Source of the DNA: Neorhizobium lilium
GTDB lineage: Bacteria; Pseudomonadota; Alphaproteobacteria; Rhizobiales; Rhizobiaceae
Assembly (NCBI RefSeq): GCF_004053875.1
Contig: NZ_SBIP01000003.1
Span: forward strand, 558,001 to 622,000
DNA: 64,000 bases
Reading direction: 5' to 3'
Shown: positions 7,914-17,245 of the stretch, piece after piece
Numbering within the stretch: position 1 is the first letter of the stretch
How the letters are laid out: the number at the start of each line of letters is the position of its first letter
The notes under the pieces: model-generated
The model's input: only the letters and a program-made list of their open reading frames with translations
Databases searched by the model: none
What the model was told of the DNA's origin: nothing
Translations under genes and position numbers: made by a program

Positions 7914-8555
7914 ATGAATTCCCCACTGGCCAGATATCTGCGGGACTTCGGTGCGGAGTCGATGCCGGCGGCTGTGCATTTCGAGGCGCCGCCGCTCGTC
8001 GAAGTCGAATCCCATTTCCCTGCTATCGAACCGTTCGTGGAGCAGGTCGATCTCGAGGCGGAGCGCCGCCAGGCCCATGACGAGGGGTTCAAGGCGGCGA
8101 GCGAACAGATGACCGCCGAACATGCGGAAGCCCTGGCCGAGTTGCAGCAGAAGCATGAGGCCGAGTTGGAAATGCAGCGGCAGGAGTTCGAGGGCGGTAT
8201 TGCCGACTATCTTGCCAAGGCACTGCCGGAACTTTTCGATCGCCTTACTTCCGATCTGGCCGATGCCACGGTACGTCTCCTGGCTCCCATCCTGAAGGAA
8301 CAGTTCGATCGTCAGGCTGTCGAGGAATTGGCCGAACAATTGAAGCCCGAGCTTGCCAAGGAGGTTCTCGAACAGATCAAGGTTTCGGGACCGGAGCACC
8401 TTTGCGATCTCCTCCGCGACAAGCTCGAAGAGGCAGGCAGCACTATCGAATTTCATCCCACCGAGGGAACGGACCTTCGTGTCGAGATGGGCGATACCCT
8501 TCTCGTCACGCGGCTCTCAGCCTTTGCGGCCGACCTTGAGCGAGTTCTGGCATGA
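7914..8555 (+). CDS. FliH-like flagellar protein
   Basis: The likely role is a FliH-type regulator or stator of the export ATPase FliI. The C-terminal half ('[19 protein letters not shown]' followed by '[21 protein letters not shown]') reads like the FliH/SctL end, after a Glu/Gln-rich coiled coil at about residues 65-105. I chose the ATG at 7914 ([13 protein letters not shown], 213 residues) because GGAG stands 6 bases before it. An in-frame ATG at 7863 would add 17 residues. The stop overlaps motB (ATGA), so it leads the motB operon. FliI is not in the window, and the assignment rests on pattern only. Confidence 0.6.
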   Translation: MNSPLARYLRDFGAESMPAAVHFEAPPLVEVESHFPAIEPFVEQVDLEAERRQAHDEGFKAASEQMTAEHAEALAELQQKHEAELEMQRQEFEGGIADYLAKALPELFDRLTSDLADATVRLLAPILKEQFDRQAVEELAEQLKPELAKEVLEQIKVSGPEHLCDLLRDKLEEAGSTIEFHPTEGTDLRVEMGDTLLVTRLSAFAADLERVLA

Positions 8556-9814
8556 GCGAAGCTGAAAACCATCACCACGGCAAGAACGAGATCATCATCA
8601 TCAAGCGCCACAAAGGCGATCATGACAGCCACCACGGCGGCGCCTGGAAGATCGCATTTGCCGACTTCATGACCGCCATGATGGCTTTCTTCCTCGTCAT
8701 GTGGCTGGTCAACGCATCCAACGAAGAGACCAAGGCTTCTCTGGCAAGCTATTTCAATCCCGTGCCCCTATCCGACGACACGCCTGCCTCGAAAGGCATA
8801 AAGAAGCCGGCCGACCAGGCGGAAGGCGAAGCAACCGAGCAGAAGTCTTCGGTGGAGAACGATCGAGTCGGCGGCGGCAAGGCCGGTCTCGACGGGGAGT
8901 CCATTTCCGCCTCGGGCGACGAGATGAACTATTCCGAGTCGGATCTGTTCAAGAACCCCTATTCGGTGTTGGCCAATATTGCCCAGGAAGTGGGCCAGCA
9001 GGACAATGTCAGCACCAAGGGTGAGGGCGGTGCCAGCAATTCAGGTCCGTCGACAGGCGCGGATGGCGGCGAAGCCTACCGAGACCCCTTCGATCCCGAT
9101 TTCTGGAGCAAGCAGCTCGACGTCGCTTCGAAAGGTAACGGCAAGCAAAGCGCCGACACGAGCCTGCCGGGACAGGAGGCCAGCGCCTTCTCGCAGCCGC
9201 CGGCACCCACAGTCGATCCATCCAAGACCGACGTGAAGCCTGCGGCTCCGACCGAGCTTGCCAAGACGGAGCCTGTCGCTACTGGCAAGGACGGCGCCAA
9301 GGCCACTACGGACGCAAAGGCTGCTGCCGAGGCCAAGGCAAGCGAGGCGGCGCGGCAGCAGGAGGCCGACGCGTTGCAGAAGGAAATCCAGAGCCAGGTC
9401 TCCGGGATCGCCGGCAAGCTTGCCGAAGGCATCGTCGTTCAACCGGCCGAAGGCGGCGTGTTGATCACCGTATCGGACGAGGCCAATACCTCCATGTTCG
9501 GAGTCGGATCGGCGTTGCCGAACAAGGAACTGGTCCTTGCCATGGAAAAGATCGGCAAGGTTCTGGCCGAGCGGCAGGGCTCCGTGATTATCCGCGGTCA
9601 TACGGACGCTCGTCCCTACAAGGGAAGCTCGGGAGACAACTGGGGCCTCTCCATGTCCCGCGCTCATGCGGCTTACTACATGCTGGTGCGGGGCGGACTG
9701 AAGGAGGACCGGGTGAAGCAGGTATCCGGCTTTGCCGACCGGCGCCTGCAGGTTCCCAACAATCCGATGGACGGAGCAAACCGCCGCATCGAAATCCTGC
9801 TCGGCCAGGGATAG
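8552..9814 (+). CDS. motB: MotB, flagellar stator protein
   Basis: MotB anchors the MotA/MotB proton channel to peptidoglycan. After a His-rich, charged cytoplasmic start there is one transmembrane helix at about residues 31-54. It carries the proton-binding aspartate Asp38 ('[16 protein letters not shown]'). A long, Ala/Lys/Glu-rich low-complexity linker follows (about 60-285). The OmpA-like peptidoglycan-binding domain is at about 300-418 ('[11 protein letters not shown]', 'ANRRIEILL'). At 420 residues it is much longer than the enterobacterial form, owing to the linker. motA is not nearby; in rhizobia it sits elsewhere in the flagellar region. Confidence 0.95.
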   Translation: MSEAENHHHGKNEIIIIKRHKGDHDSHHGGAWKIAFADFMTAMMAFFLVMWLVNASNEETKASLASYFNPVPLSDDTPASKGIKKPADQAEGEATEQKSSVENDRVGGGKAGLDGESISASGDEMNYSESDLFKNPYSVLANIAQEVGQQDNVSTKGEGGASNSGPSTGADGGEAYRDPFDPDFWSKQLDVASKGNGKQSADTSLPGQEASAFSQPPAPTVDPSKTDVKPAAPTELAKTEPVATGKDGAKATTDAKAAAEAKASEAARQQEADALQKEIQSQVSGIAGKLAEGIVVQPAEGGVLITVSDEANTSMFGVGSALPNKELVLAMEKIGKVLAERQGSVIIRGHTDARPYKGSSGDNWGLSMSRAHAAYYMLVRGGLKEDRVKQVSGFADRRLQVPNNPMDGANRRIEILLGQG

Positions 9815-9853
9815 TCGCTTCCGCGGCTGATAGGCTCGATAGAAAAGGTCCTG

Positions 9854-11095
9854 ATGATGCGTTCGCGCAATCGCCAAAGCAGAATTAGATCCATCCTCGC
9901 GGGCGCCTTGCTCGCCGGGGCTGGCCCTGCCTTGGCCGCAGACGACCTGGAACCCTACAAGATGATGCGCTCGCTGCAGTTCATCCAGGATTCCATCGTC
10001 ATGGGCGACCATTCCGCCAATGAAATGCAGCGCTTCCTTTTGAAGACGCTCGACCAGCGACTGCGCACGATCGGCCCGGAAGCCTTCAAGGATACCCGCA
10101 ATGTGGATGCGGTTTTCATGTTCGCCATGAGCGGTGGCAATCCGCAGACGCTCGAATATCTAGCCTCGCGCGACATAGAGGGCGATTTCGACAGTCGCCT
10201 GACGCGGGTCTTGAGGCGCTACCTGCAAGGGCAGGGTGTCTCGGTCCTGCCGGCCTTCGATGAACTGGTGAAGGAATATGGCACGACGGATGTCGGCCCT
10301 TATCTGGCTTTGGTCGCCGGCAACACCACGGCTGCAGTCGAGCCTCAGAAGGCGCTCGGCTATTTCGATCAGGCCAGGCTTCTGGCTCCGGGCACCAATC
10401 TCGAGGAGGCCGCGCTGCGCCGTTCGCTGGCGGTTGCCCTGCAAATTTCGGACTTTCCCCGGTCGCTCGACCTGTCGGGCAAATATGTTCGCCGTTTTCT
10501 TTATTCCCCTTATGCCAGTCAGTTCGTCGATATGTTCGTCCAGCTGATCGTTGATGGCGAGGGGCGCTTTGAGCGCAGTCAGTGGGCCGACATCGTCGCC
10601 ATGATGGATGATGAGCGAGCCAAGGAACTTTACCTGCGGGTTGCACGGCGGGCGCTTCTGGCGGGCAAACAGGATCTGGCCCGCGACGCATCTGCTCGCG
10701 CCGCGCCGCCTGCCGCAGATATTGCCGGGGGCGGCAAGGCCATGGGGCAACTGTACGGCGATCTCGCCAATATTTCGACGGCCAAGGTTTCCGATGCGGT
10801 GGAGAGCATTTCGCTGATTCCGGATGAGACGCTTTCGGAACGTGACAAGAAACTGCGCGATGCCGCACGAAACGTCGCAGAGCAGATATTGATGCCTGCA
10901 TCGCTGGGCGCAGGCAGCGCACCAACTCCTGCCACGGACAATTCCATGACCACTGCTTTGGCACCCTCGCCGGATAGTCAGCCGGCCGGTCCGCAGGCTG
11001 TCCAGGCAGACAGTGAATTTAAGTCCTATCTGGACGAAAACCGAATGAAGCTGAAGCAGATTGATGATTTGCTGAAGGGGGAAGCAAGAAAATGA
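9854..11095 (+). CDS. motC: MotC, periplasmic motor protein
   Basis: MotC is a rhizobium-specific periplasmic protein needed for motor rotation. It is thought to act with MotB and to be stabilised by MotE. The 413-residue protein has a basic N-terminus and a signal peptide ending near residue 29 ('AGAGPALAADD'). The mature part is helical and has a late low-complexity Ala/Pro/Thr stretch at about 350-385. It lies 39 bases after motB, and its stop overlaps the fliK ATG by 4 bases. No domain outside the MotC family is recognised. Confidence 0.88.
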   Translation: MMRSRNRQSRIRSILAGALLAGAGPALAADDLEPYKMMRSLQFIQDSIVMGDHSANEMQRFLLKTLDQRLRTIGPEAFKDTRNVDAVFMFAMSGGNPQTLEYLASRDIEGDFDSRLTRVLRRYLQGQGVSVLPAFDELVKEYGTTDVGPYLALVAGNTTAAVEPQKALGYFDQARLLAPGTNLEEAALRRSLAVALQISDFPRSLDLSGKYVRRFLYSPYASQFVDMFVQLIVDGEGRFERSQWADIVAMMDDERAKELYLRVARRALLAGKQDLARDASARAAPPAADIAGGGKAMGQLYGDLANISTAKVSDAVESISLIPDETLSERDKKLRDAARNVAEQILMPASLGAGSAPTPATDNSMTTALAPSPDSQPAGPQAVQADSEFKSYLDENRMKLKQIDDLLKGEARK

Positions 11096-12777
11096 CGAAT
11101 GTTGCAGCTGCCGCGACGAGCACGGTGACCGATCCCTCGATGGCCGCTCTGCTCAGCAAAACGTCTTCCCAAGGCGGCGACGCCGGCGCTTTTGCCCGGG
11201 CGCTGACGGATGCGAACGAGGATAACAATTCCAACCCCGCGCAACTCGACGGGCAAGAAACCAATCCGTCTGCCGATAGCACGCCGGCTGCCCGCTTCAA
11301 CGCGCTCAACAACCTCGCTTCGCTAGGGTCGCAGCTACAGATGACCGGAACCGCAGGCACGGACACATCCGCTGCTCAGCAGGCGGCCGAGCAGGCATCG
11401 ACCGATGCACCCCAGCCGCCTTCGCAGCCGGCAACCAATACAGCCCAGACCCTGCTTCAGGCGATTGCTCCTCAAGGTGCGCAACAACAACCGCCTGCGG
11501 ACATGGCGCAGACGGCAGCGCAGCAAAGTGCTGCGGCCCAGGCGCTCCTTCAGGCTGCGGCACAACAGGGCGCGCTGCCGGCAGACGACGGCCAGGTGCC
11601 TCCACGCGCAACCGGCGCGAAGACTGACTTGTCGGCTGATGAAATTTCGGCAGCGTTAGTGTCGGCGGGCCAGGAGGAACTGGCAGCCGGACTCGACCTC
11701 ACAAAATTCACCGCGGCAGTCACGGGCGTGAAGCGTCCCTCATCTGCGCTCGCCGAAGGCAGCAAAGGGAAGGCCGCTGACGAAGCTGCAAGCCCCGATG
11801 ATGTTGCAGGCAGCGGCCAAGCCGATGCCCCGGCTCCAGCGGCCAATGCCCAGCTGGCACCTTCATCGGCTTCCGCCGAGGCGCTTCTGCAACTCATGGT
11901 CAATTCCGCCACAGGGGCCAAGGGCGATCCGTCTGCATTGAATGCGACCGACGGCACCATCGCGGATGGTCCGGCCAAGATCGACGCAGCCGTCTCCCTG
12001 GACGATAGCGACACCTCGATGGATTTCCTGGCGCCAACCGGCGGGGAGACGGACGCCCCGGATACGAAGTCGTTCCGTTTCCAGAAGGTGGGCGATGCGG
12101 CCGTTGCCATCAGCCTTTCGATCACCAAGGGTGACGGTGGAGGCGCGGAACTGCAGGAGAGTGTCGGAGATATCGAGAAGCCCGAGATGATCACTGTACT
12201 CGATTCCCGCCGCTATCTCGGTTTCGGCATGGGCAGCAATGCCAGCAACCTGCTTTCGGCAGCATCGAACGATCGCGACTGGGCCTCGGCCATGTATCCC
12301 GCCTCCAGTCTTTCCAACGCAGCCAGCGTCTCCAGTACCGGCAATGTCGTCAACACGCTGAAGCTTCAGCTGAGCCCGGAGCATCTCGGCACGGTGACGG
12401 CAAACATGCGCTTGCAAGGCGAAGAGCTGTCAATCCACCTGACCGTGCACAATGCGGCCGCTTACCGGGAGCTTAGCAACGACAGCAAGCCCATGCTGGA
12501 AGCCTTGCGCGCCCAAGGCTTCAACGTCGATCAGGTGACAGTCAGCCTGGCATCCTCGGCGGATCCTAATTCCAATTCGTCCAGCGGGCAGCCGCAGGCA
12601 AACAACAACCCGCAGGCGCAGCATCAGCAACCCCAGAGGGACGGCGAAGCAGCACGCCAGCAGGCCCAGGGCCGGTCATCTGGTCAGCCTGGTGGCAATG
12701 AGACGGAGAACCGCAATGAAACTGCCGTTGAAGCTTCTGTCAGGAGCAATGGTAACGCTGGCAGCGTTTACCTTTGA
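11092..12777 (+). CDS. fliK: FliK (MotD), hook-length control protein
   Basis: FliK is the secreted ruler that ends hook growth; in Sinorhizobium the same gene was first called motD. The protein has 561 residues. The first 400 are low-complexity and rich in Ala, Gln, Ser and Asp, as usual for this ruler. The conserved hook-length domain is at about 420-485 ('LKLQLSPEHLGTVTANM', 'RAQGFNVDQVTVSLA'). A Gln/Asn-rich tail follows. Its last 62 bases overlap the start of the next gene in another frame. Confidence 0.88.
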   Translation: MTNVAAAATSTVTDPSMAALLSKTSSQGGDAGAFARALTDANEDNNSNPAQLDGQETNPSADSTPAARFNALNNLASLGSQLQMTGTAGTDTSAAQQAAEQASTDAPQPPSQPATNTAQTLLQAIAPQGAQQQPPADMAQTAAQQSAAAQALLQAAAQQGALPADDGQVPPRATGAKTDLSADEISAALVSAGQEELAAGLDLTKFTAAVTGVKRPSSALAEGSKGKAADEAASPDDVAGSGQADAPAPAANAQLAPSSASAEALLQLMVNSATGAKGDPSALNATDGTIADGPAKIDAAVSLDDSDTSMDFLAPTGGETDAPDTKSFRFQKVGDAAVAISLSITKGDGGGAELQESVGDIEKPEMITVLDSRRYLGFGMGSNASNLLSAASNDRDWASAMYPASSLSNAASVSSTGNVVNTLKLQLSPEHLGTVTANMRLQGEELSIHLTVHNAAAYRELSNDSKPMLEALRAQGFNVDQVTVSLASSADPNSNSSSGQPQANNNPQAQHQQPQRDGEAARQQAQGRSSGQPGGNETENRNETAVEASVRSNGNAGSVYL

Positions 12778-13294
12778 CGCCAAGGCGCAGCAGGCAGGCG
12801 GGTGCGAGAGGCAGATCCAGTCCGCGGCCCGCAAGTACGGCATCCCCGAGGGCATCCTTTATTCCGTCGGCTTGACCGAAACCGGGCGCAAGGGTTCGCT
12901 CAGCGCCTATGCGCTTAATGTCGAAGGCAAGGCGTATTTCGCATCCTCTCTGCAGGAGGCGCTGGCGCTCTTCGCGCAGGCCAAAAACGCTGGTGCGACG
13001 CTCATCGATCTCGGCTGCATGCAGATCAACCACCACTACCACGGAGAAGAATTTGCCTCCGTGCAGGACATGTTCGATCCGGCGAAAAACGTGGAATACG
13101 CCGCTCTCTTTTTGAAGCGTCTCCACGATCGGCATGAGACCTGGACGATGGCGGTAGCCAGATACCATGCCGGTCCGAACAACAATCCGGCCCAGCAGCA
13201 ATATGTGTGCCGCGTCATTGCTAATCTGGTCGCGACGGGCTTTGGAAAATGGACTCCGAATGCCTCGGCTTTCTGTGCCGGTTCCGCAACTTAA
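12716..13294 (+). CDS. Flagellar lytic transglycosylase (SltF-like)
   Basis: This is probably the peptidoglycan hydrolase that opens the wall for the flagellar rod. The 193-residue protein has a signal peptide (about 1-26) and an SLT domain. Glu55 in 'SVGLTETGRKG' is the likely catalytic acid, with 'LGCMQINHHYH' and 'AVARYHAGPNN' as later SLT motifs. I chose ATG 12716, inside fliK, because GGAG stands 7 bases upstream and the signal peptide then begins properly. Because the FlgJ-type rod protein at 23466 has no hydrolase domain, this enzyme most likely supplies that activity, as SltF does in Rhodobacter. Confidence 0.75.
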   Translation: MKLPLKLLSGAMVTLAAFTFDAKAQQAGGCERQIQSAARKYGIPEGILYSVGLTETGRKGSLSAYALNVEGKAYFASSLQEALALFAQAKNAGATLIDLGCMQINHHYHGEEFASVQDMFDPAKNVEYAALFLKRLHDRHETWTMAVARYHAGPNNNPAQQQYVCRVIANLVATGFGKWTPNASAFCAGSAT

Positions 13295-13565
13295 AATAGA
13301 ATACTATTGTTACTTGTTACGTTTGGGACGGCTGCTGCTGGATTCCTCTCTGCCTTCCATTGCAAGGAAGCTCCTTCATAAATAGTTAATTTTCCACAAC
13401 ACTCTAGGGTGCATGCGGGCTATACCTACTAGATGTAGAGCCAAATCGATGCATCATGGTTAATCAACTATTAGCAAAGCCCTGTGACTTCCTCTAGTTG
13501 CTCCGATTCCAGCCGATTCGTACTACTTGATCACCAGAATGCGACACTGATTCGGAGGCGGACGA

Positions 13566-14237
13566 ATGATCGTAGTGGTTGATGATCGACAAATTGTTAA
13601 GGATGGTTACACATCCCTTTTTGGGCGGGAAGGCGTTCCGTCCACAGGCTTTGATGCGGAGGAATTTACCGGTTGGGTAAACTCCGCAGCGGAGGCCGAT
13701 ATTGCGGCAATCGAGGCGTTTCTGATTGGTCAGGGCGAACTGATCCACGACCTGCCGCGGGCCATTCGGGGACGCAGCCAGGCACCGGTGATCGCAGTCA
13801 GCGATCAGCCTTCTCTGGAGGCGACCCTGGCACTGTTCGACTGCGGAGTCGATGATGTGGTGCGCAAGCCGGTCCACCCGCGCGAAATCCTGGCTCGGGC
13901 TGCAGCCATCCGGCGCCGCCTGCGGGCCATTGCCGGCCATACCGATGTCGGTCCGATCAGGGTCTTCTCGGACGGTCGCGATCCGGAAGTGGAAGGCGAG
14001 GTTTTCGCGCTTCCGAGGCGCGAGCGCCGTATCCTGGAATATCTAATCTCGAACCGCGGCCGCCGCGTATCGAAGTCGCAGATCTTCAACGCGATCTACG
14101 GGGTCTTCGACGAGGACGTCGAGGAAAACGTCGTTGAAAGCCACATCAGCAAGCTGCGCAAGAAACTGCGCAAGAAACTCGGCTTCGATCCCATCGATTC
14201 CAAGCGCTTCCTGGGCTACTGCATCGACTGGCAATAA
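13566..14237 (+). CDS. rem: Rem, orphan OmpR-type regulator of motility
   Basis: Rem is the class-II transcription activator of late flagellar genes in Sinorhizobium, working below VisN/VisR. The 223-residue protein has a receiver-like domain (1-115) and a winged-helix DNA-binding domain (about 125-220, '[14 protein letters not shown]', '[15 protein letters not shown]'). By alignment to standard receivers, the phosphate-accepting Asp position is Glu50, while 'KPVHPRE' keeps the conserved lysine (Lys101). Phosphorylation-independent action is an inference from that. The ATG at 13566 follows GGAGG by 6 bases. The 271-base AT-rich gap before it (13295-13565) has no gene and likely holds its promoter. 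Confidence 0.88.
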   Translation: MIVVVDDRQIVKDGYTSLFGREGVPSTGFDAEEFTGWVNSAAEADIAAIEAFLIGQGELIHDLPRAIRGRSQAPVIAVSDQPSLEATLALFDCGVDDVVRKPVHPREILARAAAIRRRLRAIAGHTDVGPIRVFSDGRDPEVEGEVFALPRRERRILEYLISNRGRRVSKSQIFNAIYGVFDEDVEENVVESHISKLRKKLRKKLGFDPIDSKRFLGYCIDWQ

Positions 14238-14254
14238 CCCGAAAGAACGTCCTG

Positions 14255-14283
14255 AACGGCACCTGTCACAAGGTGCCGTTTTT
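14255..14283 (+). terminator. Terminator of rem
   Basis: A perfect 10-pair stem (14255-14264 with 14271-14280) with a 6-base loop is followed by a run of five Ts counted from 14279. It lies 18 bases past the rem stop and separates rem from the flgE operon. Confidence 0.8.
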
Positions 14284-14427
14284 GTTTATGCAGACACGTC
14301 CTTTTCTTCGAAAAAATGCAGCACGAACTTCGGGTTAGCATGTCGATCCAGCTGAGCAGGATAAACAGACAGCTTCACGCAAGGCCCGCTTATTAAAACT
14401 CAAAAGCCTAAATGAACGAGGATTCCT

Positions 14428-15741
14428 ATGAGCCTTTTTGGAACCATGAAAACCGCCGTATCCGGTATGTCGGCACAGGCGAACCGCTTGGGCACCGTCG
14501 GCGACAACATTGCCAATTCTTCGACGACTGCCTACAAGAAAGCATCGACCTCGTTCTCGTCGCTCGTTCTGCCTTCGACGGCTGGCGCTTACAATTCGGG
14601 CGGCGTAGAGACATCGACCTCCTACGCGGTCTCCGAGCAGGGTGCGCTTGAGTACACCACCTCCAAGACCGATCTCGCGATCCAGGGCAACGGTTTCTTC
14701 GTCGTCCAGGACACCGCTGGCAACACCTTCCTGACGCGGTCTGGCAATTTTACCAAGGACGAAAGCGGATATCTAGTGAATGCGGCCGGCTACACGCTGC
14801 TCGGCTACTCCTACGAATCCGGCACGCCCACCACCGTCGTCAACAGCTATGACGGCTTGATCCCGATCAATGTCGGCGGCAACGATCTCAGCGCAGTCGC
14901 ATCCACCAACGGTTCACTGGCCGGCAACCTCAACAGTGCGGCTGCGGTGGTGACGGATCACCTTCCGAGCGAAAATACGACCGACGTCAAAGTCGATATG
15001 AACAGCACGCTCAAGACGTCGCTGACGAGCTATGACAGCCTCGGCAATCCTGTGGTTTACGACTTCTACTTCTCCAAGACCGCCACGGAGCCGGACGCAT
15101 GGGGACTGACAGTCTATAACGCAGCCGATGCGAGTAAGGCTGGCAATGGCAGCTTCCCCTATCAGGATGTCGATGGCAATCCAGTCAGCCCGGTGATGTC
15201 GGATATTCCGCTAACCTACGACGCCAACGGCAAGCTGGTCGATGTAGATAGCAGCCCTGACAATCTGTCGATCCTTATCGACGAGGATGGCGACGGCGCT
15301 GGCATCAAGATCGACTTGTCCAAGATGACGCAGCTTGCAGCAAAGTCGAATATTTCGAGCGGCAGCGTCAACGGCAGCAAGCCGAGCTCGATCGAGAGCG
15401 TCAAGATCGATGCCGCCGGCACCATCAATGCGGTCTATGCCGACGGTTCGACCAAGCCGCTCTACCAGATCGCGATGGCAACGGTCGAAAGCCCGGACAA
15501 TCTCGAAGTAGGCTCGGGCAACGTCTACAGCACCACCAGCGATTCGGGCGTCGTCACGCTCGGCTTTGCAGGCACCAGCGGGTTCGGGAAGATCGTTTCC
15601 GGCGCGCTGGAAACCTCCAACGTCGATCTTGCGAACGAGCTCACCGAGATGATCGAGTCTCAGCGCAGCTACAGCGCGAACTCGAAGGTATTCCAGACCG
15701 GATCCGATCTGATGGACGTACTAATAAATCTGGTCCGGTAG
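14428..15741 (+). CDS. flgE: FlgE, flagellar hook protein
   Basis: FlgE polymerises into the hook. The 437-residue protein has the N-terminal rod/hook motif ('AQANRLGTVGDNIANSSTTA'), the conserved 'ALEYTTSKTDLAIQGNGFFV' around residues 73-93, and the C-terminal hook helix ('NVDLANELTEMIESQRSY'). It heads a run of tightly packed genes (flgE, flgK, flgL and then flaF-flbT-flgD-fliQ-flhA-fliR). The 190-base gap after rem holds its promoter. Confidence 0.95.
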   Translation: MSLFGTMKTAVSGMSAQANRLGTVGDNIANSSTTAYKKASTSFSSLVLPSTAGAYNSGGVETSTSYAVSEQGALEYTTSKTDLAIQGNGFFVVQDTAGNTFLTRSGNFTKDESGYLVNAAGYTLLGYSYESGTPTTVVNSYDGLIPINVGGNDLSAVASTNGSLAGNLNSAAAVVTDHLPSENTTDVKVDMNSTLKTSLTSYDSLGNPVVYDFYFSKTATEPDAWGLTVYNAADASKAGNGSFPYQDVDGNPVSPVMSDIPLTYDANGKLVDVDSSPDNLSILIDEDGDGAGIKIDLSKMTQLAAKSNISSGSVNGSKPSSIESVKIDAAGTINAVYADGSTKPLYQIAMATVESPDNLEVGSGNVYSTTSDSGVVTLGFAGTSGFGKIVSGALETSNVDLANELTEMIESQRSYSANSKVFQTGSDLMDVLINLVR

Positions 15742-15755
15742 TTGGGAGTTAAACG

Positions 15756-17243
15756 ATGTCACTTGCATCGGCACTGAGCACGACAAAAAATACCCTCAGC
15801 AATTCCGCAACGCAAACCGCGGTCTTGTCGACAAACGTCCAGAACGTCAGCAACAGCGATTACAATCGCCGTACTGCGACGGTCACGACGAATGCCTACT
15901 CAGGTGCCACAACCGTCGCAATCGACAGGACGCAGGATTCGGCGCTCCTGAAGCAGACGTTGACGTCGACATCGGACGATGCAGGACAGCAGACGCTCCT
16001 GTCAGGGTTGAACTCCCTTCACGCAATCATGGGCGGCGACGACTACGCGCTTGCGCCGTCCAAGGCACTCGCAGACATGCGGGATGCTCTGCAGGCCTAC
16101 GCGGCAACGCCGGGCGACTCGACCCTCGCATCCGCGGCTGTGAATTCCGCCGTGGACGTGGCGACCTCGCTCAACACGGCGACCACCGAAGTGCAGAACC
16201 TGCGGGCGGATGCCGACCAGCAGATCGGGACGTCCATAGACAAGCTCAACAAGCTCTTGAGCCAGTTCAAGGATGCCAACGACGCCGTCATGGCAGCCAC
16301 GTCTGCCGGCGCGGATGCCAATGACGCGCTCGATACCCGCGAAAGCCTGTTGAAGCAGATCTCCGGCATCGTCGGGGTCAGCACGGCCACGGGCAGCGGC
16401 AACAACATGTCGATCTACACGAGCGACGGCATCACCCTGTTCGAGACTTCTCCGCGCACCGTCTCATACGATCCAAGGACCAGCTATTCTGCCGCAAATT
16501 CCTCCGGTACTCCGATAAAGGGTAGCGCCATCTACATCGACGGCGTCGAGCTGGGCGCCGGCAAGAACAGCGACAGCACGGCTCAAGGCTCCCTTCAGGC
16601 GTTCCTGCAGCTGCGCGACGAGATCTATCCGACCTATCAGGACCAGCTGGACGAAATCGCCCGCGGCTTGGTTTCGATGTTTTCCGAAAAGAGTGGCGCC
16701 GACTCTGTGCCGGGGCTGTTCGGACCGGCGTCAGGCTCGGTCGCGGATTACGACCCGGAGCCCAATTACAACCCATCTCCGGATACTCCTCAGGTCATCC
16801 ATGGCCTGGCCGGCCTGATCACCGTGAATCAGGCTGCGATAAATGATCCGTCGAAACTCCGGGACGGCTCGATCGCAGGTGACACGCAGAATCCAGACGG
16901 TGCCAGCGGCTTTTCAACACTGCTTAACCAATATGTGGCAGGCTTCGAAACCGCGAGGGACTTCGATCCCGCCGCACAGATCGGCAACAGCGCCTCGATC
17001 CTCGACTATTCGACGGATTCTGTCGGCTGGGCCGAAGAATACCGTAGCGGTGCGACCAACGCATCCGAAACGACCTCTGCGATGCTGTCGCGTTCGACGG
17101 AAGCTTATTCCAATTCGACCGGCGTCAACCTGGATGAAGAACTGATCCTGCTCCTCGATGTGGAGCAGTCTTACAAAGCAGCATCAAAGCTGCTGTCCAC
17201 CATCGATGATATGCTTGGCGCCCTGATGGAGGCTGCGAATTAG
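15756..17243 (+). CDS. flgK: FlgK, hook-filament junction protein 1
   Basis: FlgK joins hook to filament. The 495-residue protein has an N-terminal 'LSTNVQNVSNSDYNRRTATV' rod/hook motif, a helical segment up to about residue 200 and a C-terminal 'GVNLDEELILLLDVEQSYKA' motif typical of FlgK. It begins 14 bases after flgE and ends 2 bases before flgL. Confidence 0.94.
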   Translation: MSLASALSTTKNTLSNSATQTAVLSTNVQNVSNSDYNRRTATVTTNAYSGATTVAIDRTQDSALLKQTLTSTSDDAGQQTLLSGLNSLHAIMGGDDYALAPSKALADMRDALQAYAATPGDSTLASAAVNSAVDVATSLNTATTEVQNLRADADQQIGTSIDKLNKLLSQFKDANDAVMAATSAGADANDALDTRESLLKQISGIVGVSTATGSGNNMSIYTSDGITLFETSPRTVSYDPRTSYSAANSSGTPIKGSAIYIDGVELGAGKNSDSTAQGSLQAFLQLRDEIYPTYQDQLDEIARGLVSMFSEKSGADSVPGLFGPASGSVADYDPEPNYNPSPDTPQVIHGLAGLITVNQAAINDPSKLRDGSIAGDTQNPDGASGFSTLLNQYVAGFETARDFDPAAQIGNSASILDYSTDSVGWAEEYRSGATNASETTSAMLSRSTEAYSNSTGVNLDEELILLLDVEQSYKAASKLLSTIDDMLGALMEAAN

Positions 17244-17245
17244 TC

